Positions 14,218 to 19,141 of a stretch of DNA of 26,481 bases are shown piece after piece. The DNA comes from a virus, in IMG/VR virus record IMGVR_UViG_3300042924_003291, positions 1-26,481 of that record; one strand, given 5' to 3'. The stretch's first letter is position 1, and every line of letters begins with the position of its first letter. The translations under genes were made by a program, and so were the position numbers. The notes under the pieces were generated by a model. That model made no database searches, was not told where the DNA came from, and worked only from the letters and a program-made list of their open reading frames with translations.

Positions 14218-14999
14218 GCGGCACCGTCCAAGAGGTTCGCTTGAACGGGCTTAGGTGCTGGCTCGGCAAATAGGCGGGGCTGCTTGTAGGCGTCGTCAAT
14301 TCGACGGCAGGCTATGTCGAAGTATTTCGGCTCTAGCTCAATGCCGATGAACTTCCGCCCGAGCTTCGCGCACGCGACGCCTGTGGTACCACTGCCCATG
14401 AAGGGGTCGGCCACGGTCTGCCCAACGCGCGTAAAATCAGAGACAAGGTCAGACATAAGCGCGACCGGCTTTTCCGTCGGATGCGAGCCGTGCCTGTCGC
14501 CCCCCCCCGTGTTATGGGTATAGACGCCCTTCTTGCCCCCAGCCTGCCATACCGACCGACCGCCGCCGCACCATGCGGTGACGAAAGCCTCCGCGCCGAT
14601 GCCGGGGCGGTCGCCGGAAAACTGCGGCATAGCGTCGGGCTTAATCCATAAGCACGGGCGCTTGTATTTAATGCCCTCTTGCGCCTCGATCTCTTTCGCC
14701 CATTCCGCCACACCCTCTATTGTGCAGAAGGCAATGAACCAGCCTTGCGCGGCGTCAGCAGAGACGCGAACCACCTTTGCGCGGATCTCGTTAATTCCCT
14801 CAAAGCCAAACGCCCGAAACGGATTCCGCTTGTCACGCAAAGCGCCGCCTTGCGCGAGCGCCTTGTTGCTTTCATGGATCGCCGCCTCATACGGTGGGTC
14901 GCAGATCACATGGTCAACGCGCCCAAGCGTCGGCAGTATCTCTAGGCAATCTCCGAGGATAAGCCGAGCGTCTCCGATAATTTCCTCTCGGTAGGTCAC
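14214..14999 (-). CDS. DNA methyltransferase, DPPY/amino type (N6-adenine or N4-cytosine)
   Basis: The product is 261 aa. Motif IV (CDPPYEAA, DPPY at residues 34-37) precedes motif I (DPFMGSGTTGVACAKLGRKF), followed by FIGIELEPKYFDIACRRI, giving the beta-class order of amino methyltransferases. It transfers a methyl group from S-adenosylmethionine to an exocyclic amine of A or C. No cognate restriction enzyme lies nearby, so it most likely protects phage DNA or times replication and packaging. The gene contains a run of nine G on the coding strand (14500-14508) encoding Gly-Gly-Gly. It overlaps both neighbours by 4 bases. Confidence 0.9.
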   Translation of the reverse strand: MTYREEIIGDARLILGDCLEILPTLGRVDHVICDPPYEAAIHESNKALAQGGALRDKRNPFRAFGFEGINEIRAKVVRVSADAAQGWFIAFCTIEGVAEWAKEIEAQEGIKYKRPCLWIKPDAMPQFSGDRPGIGAEAFVTAWCGGGRSVWQAGGKKGVYTHNTGGGDRHGSHPTEKPVALMSDLVSDFTRVGQTVADPFMGSGTTGVACAKLGRKFIGIELEPKYFDIACRRIDDAYKQPRLFAEPAPKPVQANLLDGAA

Positions 15000-15247
15000 T
15001 CCACCAGCACCTTCTCGACCGTCTGGACCTCGCGGCTGATTAGGTCGCTGATCTTCAATAGGGCCGCGTCCAAGTCAGACCCGCGCGCGTGCTTGTATTG
15101 GATGCGAACGCCGACAACGCGGCCAACTGCGAAGCCATCGGGGCTTTCACGATCTACCGAGACATAGAAACTCGCGCCCGCATCTTCGCGGGGCTTGATC
15201 TTGAACGTCTCGCAGACCGTGCGGTTGGGCGGGCGCTTGCGGGTCAT
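14996..15247 (-). CDS. Hypothetical protein (83 aa)
   Basis: The product is basic at its N-terminus (MTRKRPPNRTVCETFKIKPRE), then beta-rich (ASFYVSVDRESPDGFAVGRVVGVRIQY) with a C-terminal helix (AALLKISDLISREVQTVEKV). The ATG has GAGGAG upstream and overlaps the stop of the 40-aa gene (ATGA). Its layout suggests a small alpha/beta protein. No family is recognised. Confidence 0.7.
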   Translation of the reverse strand: MTRKRPPNRTVCETFKIKPREDAGASFYVSVDRESPDGFAVGRVVGVRIQYKHARGSDLDAALLKISDLISREVQTVEKVLVE

Positions 15248-15366
15248 ATCAAGCTCCTCGCCGTCGCCATCACCAGCCGCCTAAATGCCCGGACCCTTCC
15301 GTGACCGTAGGAGCGGCGGTACTTGGTACGTGCGTCGTTTAGGTCTGCCCACGCAAACAACGTCAC
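15244..15366 (-). CDS. Small basic protein (40 aa)
   Basis: A GTG at 15366 overlaps the upstream stop (GTGA), and the frame's TGA overlaps the next ATG (ATGA). The product (VTLFAWADLNDARTKYRRSY, then RVRAFRRLVMATARSLI) is rich in Arg and aromatic residues and could bind nucleic acid. Coupling on both sides is the main support. Confidence 0.5.
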   Translation of the reverse strand: MTLFAWADLNDARTKYRRSYGHGRVRAFRRLVMATARSLI

Positions 15367-15668
15367 TCTGCCGCCTCCATCTTCGGGGCTTCGGGTGCGC
15401 GCAACCGCATGTAAGCATCAGCGAAAGCGTGCTTGGCTTTCAGCTTCTCCACACGGTCGCCACCGTCTTCGGCGTCCTGTAGTGCCGCCTTTTCCATGCT
15501 CTTAATGAACTGGAATCCGTCAAAGCCGTCGTCGGTAAACTGCTTGCGGAGTTCCGACCAGTCGGCGCTAAGCTCAAGCTGGCTTTTCATCAGGTTGGCG
15601 ACACGCGCACCGTAGGCCGCATACGCCTGCTCGCTGCCGTTGGAAAAATTATTATTTTCTTTGCTCAC
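15363..15668 (-). CDS. Hypothetical helical protein (101 aa)
   Basis: The N-terminus is polar (MSKENNNFSNGSEQAYAAYG), followed by helices around LMKSQLELSADWSELRKQF, FIKSMEKAALQDAE and RVEKLKAKHAFADAYMRL. It is probably all-helical and cytoplasmic. It overlaps the 131-aa gene by 4 bases. No family is recognised. Confidence 0.7.
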   Translation of the reverse strand: MSKENNNFSNGSEQAYAAYGARVANLMKSQLELSADWSELRKQFTDDGFDGFQFIKSMEKAALQDAEDGGDRVEKLKAKHAFADAYMRLRAPEAPKMEAAE

Positions 15669-16060
15669 ATCCGGCTCCCTGCTGTCCAGTCAAAACGACC
15701 CTCGCCGTACACACTTGAAACACCGCTTGAGAACATCGGCTCCCGCGACCGGCGAAGCGCGACCGTGTTTGCGTATGCGCGGGAATGGCTGAACGGTGGG
15801 TCCGTGGGTTCGTTCTCGTAGCGGATATCCCGCGCACACCATTTCGCCAGCGAGGTGCGCTCTCGGTTCTGCTGTTCGAGATCGGGGCGCGGCGCGTTCT
15901 TCGCCTTCTCCGCGATCTTTCGGGCTGTCTCCGCTTTGCGGCGGGACATGATTTCAGCGCGGGTAAAGACCTGTGACAGGGGGACGCGGAAGTAAAACGC
16001 GACCTGATGCGGGGATTTGCCGAGCCTGAGCGCGGCGTCGATTGTGGCGGCTGTGGTCAT
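15665..16060 (-). CDS. Hypothetical protein with N-terminal helix-turn-helix-like segment
   Basis: The product is 131 aa. Residues 1-35 (TIDAALRLGKSPHQVAFYFRVPLSQVFTRAE) have the spacing of a helix-turn-helix, followed by a strongly basic helix (MSRRKAETARKIAEKAKN). The remainder is polar. A DNA-binding role is possible. It overlaps the cytosine methyltransferase stop by 4 bases and the next gene by 4. Confidence 0.7.
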   Translation of the reverse strand: MTTAATIDAALRLGKSPHQVAFYFRVPLSQVFTRAEIMSRRKAETARKIAEKAKNAPRPDLEQQNRERTSLAKWCARDIRYENEPTDPPFSHSRAYANTVALRRSREPMFSSGVSSVYGEGRFDWTAGSRM

Positions 16061-16824
16061 GCGGTCATTCCTTCGGCTTGGGCGATGGCGCGGCCAATGA
16101 GTTCGGGGATTTGCGGGACGACGCTGTTGCCGAGGGCCTTAAGGCGGTGTGATCTATCGGGAACCCCATCAGCCACTCCACCGCTTTTACCGGCGGGTAC
16201 AGAAACCCGAAGTTGATCTTGAACCAGTCCCTCAAATTGTTGCTCGGGCCACGCCCGACACGCAGCCGGCCGGAGCCTTTGTGGTCGCAAGCTGTCGGTG
16301 TCGGAATAAGCGGTGATCCAGACGCGGCCGCGGTGGTGTCGCGCACCAAGGGCGGACGCCGGTAGGTAATCCCATTCCGCATCAAACCCGATTTCGGCCA
16401 GGTCTCCGAGTACTCGGCCGAACCAAGCCCCTGGCTTGAATTCTGGGCCAGCCAGCAAGTTTGCGACGTTCTCCACAATCGCGACCCGCGGTCGTATCTC
16501 GCCAATAAGTCTGTGAAAGTGGGACCAGAGGCCGGATCGCTCACCCTCAAGCCCCGCGCCTTTTCCGGCAACGCTGATGTCCTGGCAGGGGAACCCGCCG
16601 CAGATTGCGTCAACGGCAATTCCATCTGCGGCAAGTCTGTCTGCGGTAAGGGTGCGAATGTCATCGTATTGCGGAACCTCGGGCCAGTGTTTCGCCAGCA
16701 CCTTTCGGCAGAAGGGGTCTATCTCGCAGAAGGCGACCGTCTTGAACGCACCGCTGCGCTCCAGGCCGAGGGAAAAGCCCCCGATACCCGAGAAAAGGTC
16801 GAGCAGGCGAAACGGCTGTTTCAT
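16057..16824 (-). CDS. C5-cytosine DNA methyltransferase (Dcm-like)
   Basis: The product is 255 aa, short for the family. Visible motifs are I (DLFSGIGGFSLGLE, residues 9-22), II (FCEIDPF), IV (GGFPCQDIS, catalytic Cys80), VI (VENVANLL), VIII (RHHRGRVWITA, in place of the usual QRR) and X (RLKALGNSVVPQ). The target recognition region between VIII and X is only about 50 residues. It methylates C5 of cytosine with S-adenosylmethionine; no restriction partner is nearby, so protection of phage DNA is likely. The ATG at 16824 overlaps the HTH gene stop (ATGA); upstream extension of this frame lies in that gene. Most of its 3' part also carries a long ORF in a second frame. Confidence 0.92.
   Translation of the reverse strand: MKQPFRLLDLFSGIGGFSLGLERSGAFKTVAFCEIDPFCRKVLAKHWPEVPQYDDIRTLTADRLAADGIAVDAICGGFPCQDISVAGKGAGLEGERSGLWSHFHRLIGEIRPRVAIVENVANLLAGPEFKPGAWFGRVLGDLAEIGFDAEWDYLPASALGARHHRGRVWITAYSDTDSLRPQRLRPAACRAWPEQQFEGLVQDQLRVSVPAGKSGGVADGVPDRSHRLKALGNSVVPQIPELIGRAIAQAEGMTA
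16065..16664 (-). CDS. Out-of-frame ORF nested in the cytosine methyltransferase gene
   Basis: A 199-aa frame, shifted by one base on the same strand, runs uninterrupted from 16664 to 16065, ending 8 bases before the methyltransferase stop. Its product is not random-looking. It carries SPARTSALPEKARGL, SETWPKSGLMRNGITY, LIPTPTACD and EWLMGFP, which I recognise as segments of proteins commonly annotated beside or over phage Dcm genes. These segments correspond to the shifted reading of Dcm motifs IV, VIII and X, so the family could be a real overprinted gene or a widespread annotation artefact created by conserved Dcm codons. The start ATG lacks a strong Shine-Dalgarno. Confidence 0.4.
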   Translation of the reverse strand: MTFAPLPQTDLPQMELPLTQSAAGSPARTSALPEKARGLRVSDPASGPTFTDLLARYDRGSRLWRTSQTCWLAQNSSQGLGSAEYSETWPKSGLMRNGITYRRPPLVRDTTAAASGSPLIPTPTACDHKGSGRLRVGRGPSNNLRDWFKINFGFLYPPVKAVEWLMGFPIDHTALRPSATASSRKSPNSLAAPSPKPKE

Positions 16825-17180
16825 CCCCTCACCTTCGCAAGCAGCTTGTGGATCTGATCCAGTACGGCGGCGGGATGCTCGCCGGAGTCTCCGGTTTCCG
16901 CGTTGACGAGGGACAGGACAAGAGCGCGGACGCCGGGATACTGACGGGCCAGCGCGATCAATGCGGGCGCGGATATCGGATGCTCTTTGCGCTTCAGCCC
17001 GTCGATTGTCCGCTTGGACACACCGGCCCGGAACGCGAGCACCTTCGCAGGCTCGTGCGTGCGCTCTAGGACGCGCGGCAGCATGTTTGCGAGGTCGTCT
17101 CGGATCGCTAGGGCTGCGCTCATGTCGCGCCCCGCATTGCCGACCTGTTGAAACGGTTTGCAAACTCGTTCTTGGGACAT
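16821..17180 (-). CDS. Helix-turn-helix regulator (119 aa), early operon
   Basis: The core AKVLAFRAGVSKRTIDGLKRK (about residues 45-65) is a helix-turn-helix in which VSKRTID is the recognition helix start, followed by a helical region (ALIALARQYPGVRALVLSLV). The ATG at 17180 has AGGAG 8 bases upstream. An internal ATG at 17123 (MSAALAIRDD) overlaps the stop of a minus-strand ORF (ATGA) and would give a 100-aa protein that fits the coupling style of this operon, so the start is uncertain. By position (after cro, before replication genes) it could be the counterpart of lambda CII. Confidence 0.75.
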   Translation of the reverse strand: MSQERVCKPFQQVGNAGRDMSAALAIRDDLANMLPRVLERTHEPAKVLAFRAGVSKRTIDGLKRKEHPISAPALIALARQYPGVRALVLSLVNAETGDSGEHPAAVLDQIHKLLAKVRG

Positions 17181-17434
17181 TCTTGCCTCTCCTGGCGCAT
17201 GGTTAGGGCGACAGAAAGGGCCTCCGCATGGCGAAGAAGCGAGGATGTATCCGAAAGAACGCGGTCAACCGGGCGGAAGGTCGCGTCCATTTGATTAGCA
17301 AAAGAGAACCGGACGACGTTCGATTCGCAGTCGGAAGTCAGTCCGGTAGCGGTCCCGCAAGCGGGAGCGCGCGTGGGTTGCGACCTATCGGGGAGGCCGT
17401 GTTCCGGGTTGTCTCTGGTCTTCGGCGCGGGCAT
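17120..17434 (-). CDS. Uncertain 104-aa ORF upstream of the HTH regulator
   Basis: The frame opens at an ATG at 17434 and ends in an ATGA overlap with an internal ATG of the HTH regulator gene, which resembles the coupling seen throughout this operon. The product (starting MPAPKTRDNPEHGLPD) has no recognisable domain. It competes for the same DNA with a plus-strand ORF at 17228-17467, and at most one of the two is likely to be real. Confidence 0.35.
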   Translation of the reverse strand: MPAPKTRDNPEHGLPDRSQPTRAPACGTATGLTSDCESNVVRFSFANQMDATFRPVDRVLSDTSSLLRHAEALSVALTMRQERQECPKNEFANRFNRSAMRGAT

Positions 17435-17467
17435 TATGTGAAGCCCACAACCGGAGAGGAAACATGA
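17228..17467 (+). CDS. Uncertain 79-aa ORF preceding the lipoprotein gene
   Basis: ATG at 17228 follows AGAAAGGG, and the frame ends in an ATGA overlap with the lipoprotein start. The product is basic (starting MAKKRGCIRKNAVNR) with a Ser/Gly-rich middle and no recognised domain. It is antisense to the 17120-17434 ORF. The coupling favours it; the lack of family resemblance does not. Confidence 0.3.
   Translation: MAKKRGCIRKNAVNRAEGRVHLISKREPDDVRFAVGSQSGSGPASGSARGLRPIGEAVFRVVSGLRRGHYVKPTTGEET
17409..17437 (+). promoter_or_regulatory. Candidate promoter for the lipoprotein gene
   Basis: TTGTCT (17409-17414) and CATTAT (17432-17437) are separated by exactly 17 bases, each matching 4 of 6 consensus positions. 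Transcription would start near 17444, ahead of a GGAGAGG ribosome site. This would let the gene be expressed independently of the phage operons. Confidence 0.4.
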
Positions 17468-17820
17468 TCCGCAGAAATATTTTTCTTTTCGCAGCCCTGC
17501 TCGCCCTGACGGCGTGCGCTCAACCCGCCGCGACCGGATACAACCCCGATGTTTCCGATGCTGATCGGGAATTCGCCGGTAACTCCCTGTGGGGAGCCGA
17601 TGCGGAGTGCATTGGCGAGGCGGCCTCCAAAGGCGTGCCCCGTGACCGAGCGGCGCTTGTGTGCGCCTGCGTCAAGGGCGTGATGACCTCCAAGATATCG
17701 AAGGCCACCGTGGACTTCATCGTTACGCGCCGCCCGCAGACCGGCGACCCCATGCCCGAATTCGTCAGAACCGACGCGGACTTCGCGTTGTCCGAAGGCT
17801 TGAGGATTTGCGCGAGGTGA
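17464..17820 (+). CDS. Small secreted lipoprotein, possible lysogenic-conversion (moron) gene
   Basis: The 118-aa product has a lipoprotein signal: basic MIRRN, hydrophobic IFLFAALLA, then lipobox LTAC with the lipidated Cys at residue 18. The mature part has two further Cys regions (AECIGEAA, LVCACVKG) and a C-terminal RICAR, suggesting disulfides in the periplasm. It has a GGAGAGG ribosome site and its own candidate promoter. It is the only plus-strand gene within the leftward early region and ends 2 bases from the Cro-like gene's stop, tail to tail. An isolated envelope gene beside the repressor is typical of genes expressed in lysogens. No specific family is recognised. Confidence 0.8.
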   Translation: MIRRNIFLFAALLALTACAQPAATGYNPDVSDADREFAGNSLWGADAECIGEAASKGVPRDRAALVCACVKGVMTSKISKATVDFIVTRRPQTGDPMPEFVRTDADFALSEGLRICAR

Positions 17821-17822
17821 CA

Positions 17823-18035
17823 CTAGGCGGCCCGCCGATCTTTGGGGGCCATTTGAGCCAGCTTGGCGACGGTCACCTTGGGCGCTAGTGCGCGCTCCAC
17901 ATCAAGCCAATGGGCCGAAGGAATGCGGTTCTTGAGCCGCCAGCGGCGCACCGTGTCGGCCTTCTGCCCAAGCCTGCGCGCGGCCTGTATGGGGCCACCG
18001 AGCATCTCGATTACGTCGTTATGTGTGTGAACCAT
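17823..18035 (-). CDS. Cro-like antirepressor (YdaS/carph-isopro type HTH)
   Basis: The 70-aa protein reads DVIEMLGGPIQAARRLGQKADTVRRW, then RIPSAHWLDVERAL. This is the YdaS-type Cro pattern with the helix-turn-helix at about residues 13-33 (IQAARRLG...TVRRWRLKN). The ATG lies 7 bases after the -10 of the leftward early promoter, so the mRNA is probably leaderless. It is divergent from the repressor and first in the leftward operon, the classical cro position. It should bind the same 15-bp operators and lower repressor synthesis during lytic growth. Confidence 0.85.
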   Translation of the reverse strand: MVHTHNDVIEMLGGPIQAARRLGQKADTVRRWRLKNRIPSAHWLDVERALAPKVTVAKLAQMAPKDRRAA

Positions 18036-18042
18036 TCCCGGA

Positions 18043-18088
18043 AGAATATGGGATATACCTTCCCTAAGTCAATGGGAAATATGTTCCC
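18043..18088 (-). promoter_or_regulatory. Leftward early promoter (PR-like) with two operators
   Basis: Read leftward: operator GGGAACATATTTCCC (18088-18074), one base, -35 TTGACT (18072-18067), two bases, operator GGGAAGGTATATCCC (18064-18050), one base, -10 TATTCT (18048-18043). The -35/-10 spacing is 18. Both operators are dyads with GGGA/TCCC arms and the second occludes the spacer, so repressor binding should block transcription of cro and the leftward operon. Confidence 0.8.
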
Positions 18089-18117
18089 CGTCCAAGCTAT
18101 TGACATTGTGGTATAAT
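18074..18117 (+). promoter_or_regulatory. Repressor promoter (PRM-like) with extended -10
   Basis: TGGTATAAT (18109-18117) is a perfect extended -10. No good -35 is visible. The shared operator 18074-18088 is centred about 43 bases upstream of the expected start near 18124, the distance at which a phage repressor can contact RNA polymerase and activate its own promoter. The GTG of the repressor gene is 6 bases after the -10. Confidence 0.7.
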
Positions 18118-18123
18118 TGCCAC

Positions 18124-18414
18124 GTGGCAAAGAAAGCAGACCGACCATTAGCACTTGAATATAAGCAAGCCGTGGGCGCGAGATTGCGCGAGTGGCGGCT
18201 GAAAACCGGTCGTGTACAAACAGAAGTCGCGCAACTTCTAGACATATCCAGGGATCGGTACGCTAATTATGAGGACGGCGGCTCCGAGATGCCGTACTGG
18301 ATTCTAGCCAAGCTGGACTTGCTCGGGGTCGATCTGCGCTGGCTCATTACGGGCCGCACAACTAAGAATTCGACCCTGCCGGTTGCACCGTTTCGCGTTG
18401 CACAGGGGGATTAA
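18124..18414 (+). CDS. cI-like repressor, XRE-family HTH, single domain
   Basis: From the GTG at 18124 the product is 96 aa. The helix-turn-helix spans about residues 17-50 (GARLREWRLKTGRVQTEVAQL, then LDISRDRYANYEDG), followed by PYWILAKLDLLGVDLRWLITG, typical of XRE repressors. It has no S24/LexA-type cleavage domain, so RecA-driven self-cleavage is not expected and induction must use another route. An upstream TTG at 18100 would read through the promoter itself and is rejected. It should maintain lysogeny by binding four operators (two left, two right). The TAA is followed at once by a C16 run. Confidence 0.85.
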   Translation: MAKKADRPLALEYKQAVGARLREWRLKTGRVQTEVAQLLDISRDRYANYEDGGSEMPYWILAKLDLLGVDLRWLITGRTTKNSTLPVAPFRVAQGD

Positions 18415-18430
18415 CCCCCCCCCCCCCCCC
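18415..18430 (+). repeat. C16 homopolymer directly after the repressor stop codon
   Basis: Sixteen consecutive C follow the TAA without a gap. The five preceding G (18405-18409) could fold onto them around ATTAA, placing the stop codon in the loop. Homopolymers of this length are unusual and their length is uncertain in many sequencing methods. Confidence 0.85.
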
Positions 18431-18482
18431 ACGAATCGCTGTAAACATTCCGTAAACATGACCGCATAATTTATTTAGCGGT

Positions 18483-18527
18483 GGGAAGTTGTTTCCCCTT
18501 GCTTTGGGATAAAACGTCCCATATTAT
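18483..18527 (+). promoter_or_regulatory. Rightward early promoter (PL-like) with two operators
   Basis: In order: operator GGGAAGTTGTTTCCC (18483-18497), one base, -35 TTGCTT (18499-18504), one base, operator GGGATAAAACGTCCC (18506-18520), one base, -10 TATTAT (18522-18527), with a 17-base spacing. The arrangement matches the leftward promoter element for element. Transcription should start near 18534 and serve the recombination operon. Confidence 0.8.
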
Positions 18528-18573
18528 CTCTCCATACACAGCGGCACCGACGCCGCCAATGGAGGGACAGAAG

Positions 18574-18783
18574 ATGGAAATCAACCTCGACAAGCTGGGC
18601 CGCATCGCAGAAGGCACCCCCGCCGTATTCTTCCGCGTTGAAACGTGGAACACGGGCGCCCGCGTTGCCGATTTCACGACCGAGGGCGAGGCCGCTGCTT
18701 TTGCCATTGCCGACGCTTCGGCCAAGCGCTGCCGCTTCGACCACAAGGTTTCCCGCATCACGATGGTTCGGGGGCGCGGCTAA
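18574..18783 (+). CDS. Small hypothetical protein (69 aa), first gene of the rightward early operon
   Basis: The ATG at 18574 has GGAGGG 7 bases upstream; a longer in-frame reading would begin inside the operator region and is rejected. The product alternates helix and strand (MEINLDKLGRIAEGTPAVFF, VADFTTEGEAAAFAIADAS, VSRITMVRGRG). Transcribed first from the repressor-controlled promoter, it may counter host defences or regulate early events, but that is inference. No family is recognised. Confidence 0.7.
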   Translation: MEINLDKLGRIAEGTPAVFFRVETWNTGARVADFTTEGEAAAFAIADASAKRCRFDHKVSRITMVRGRG

Positions 18784-18965
18784 TGCCCCGCCACGATTAC
18801 AAGCTCGCCTACTCCGAAGCCTTCTATGCGGCATTGGACGAAGGCGCAACCGAGGCTCAGGCCGACATAGCGGGCCGTGACGCACAACTCGGGCACATGG
18901 AGCGGATCATTGATGCCGCTGACGACGCGAGACACGAACGCAAGCTGTGGGGGAATGGACGATGA
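18783..18965 (+). CDS. Small hypothetical protein (60 aa)
   Basis: The ATG shares one base with the preceding TAA (TAATG). The product is helical and charged (YKLAYSEAFYAALDEGATEA, QLGHMERIIDAADDARHERK). Its TGA overlaps the next ATG. Role unknown. Confidence 0.65.
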   Translation: MPRHDYKLAYSEAFYAALDEGATEAQADIAGRDAQLGHMERIIDAADDARHERKLWGNGR

Positions 18966-19141
18966 CGATTTCACTGGAAACCCTGCCGACCTATTCGGTC
19001 CCCGCCCGCGACATGCGCGAAATGCACAAGCGCATGTCGGCCCTGTGTGCGTGGCGCGCGACGAACGCTCGGAGCAAGAGGGACCGCGCCGAGTTCAAGG
19101 ACGCCGCCAAGCAATATGCCGCAAAAGCGGAGGGCCGGTAG
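18962..19141 (+). CDS. Small hypothetical protein (59 aa)
   Basis: It starts in an ATGA overlap. The N-terminus is neutral (MTISLETLPTYSVPARD) and the rest a basic helix (REMHKRMSALCAWRATNARS, KDAAKQYAAKAEG). It is probably a helical nucleic-acid or protein-binding accessory. No family is recognised. Confidence 0.65.
   Translation: MTISLETLPTYSVPARDMREMHKRMSALCAWRATNARSKRDRAEFKDAAKQYAAKAEGR

Noticed and set aside
16825-17163. N-terminal extension of the cytosine methyltransferase
   Set aside because: It lies in another frame of the HTH regulator, is Arg/Pro-rich, and the ATG at 16824 forms the usual ATGA overlap just before motif I.
17434-17823. 129-aa minus-strand frame across the lipoprotein gene
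   Set aside because: It is a shadow of the lipoprotein frame, which has a signal peptide, lipobox and ribosome site.
18100-18117. TTGACA (18100-18105) and TATAAT (18112-18117) as a -35/-10 pair
   Set aside because: They are only 6 bases apart, too close for one promoter. TATAAT is better read as an extended -10 (TGGTATAAT).
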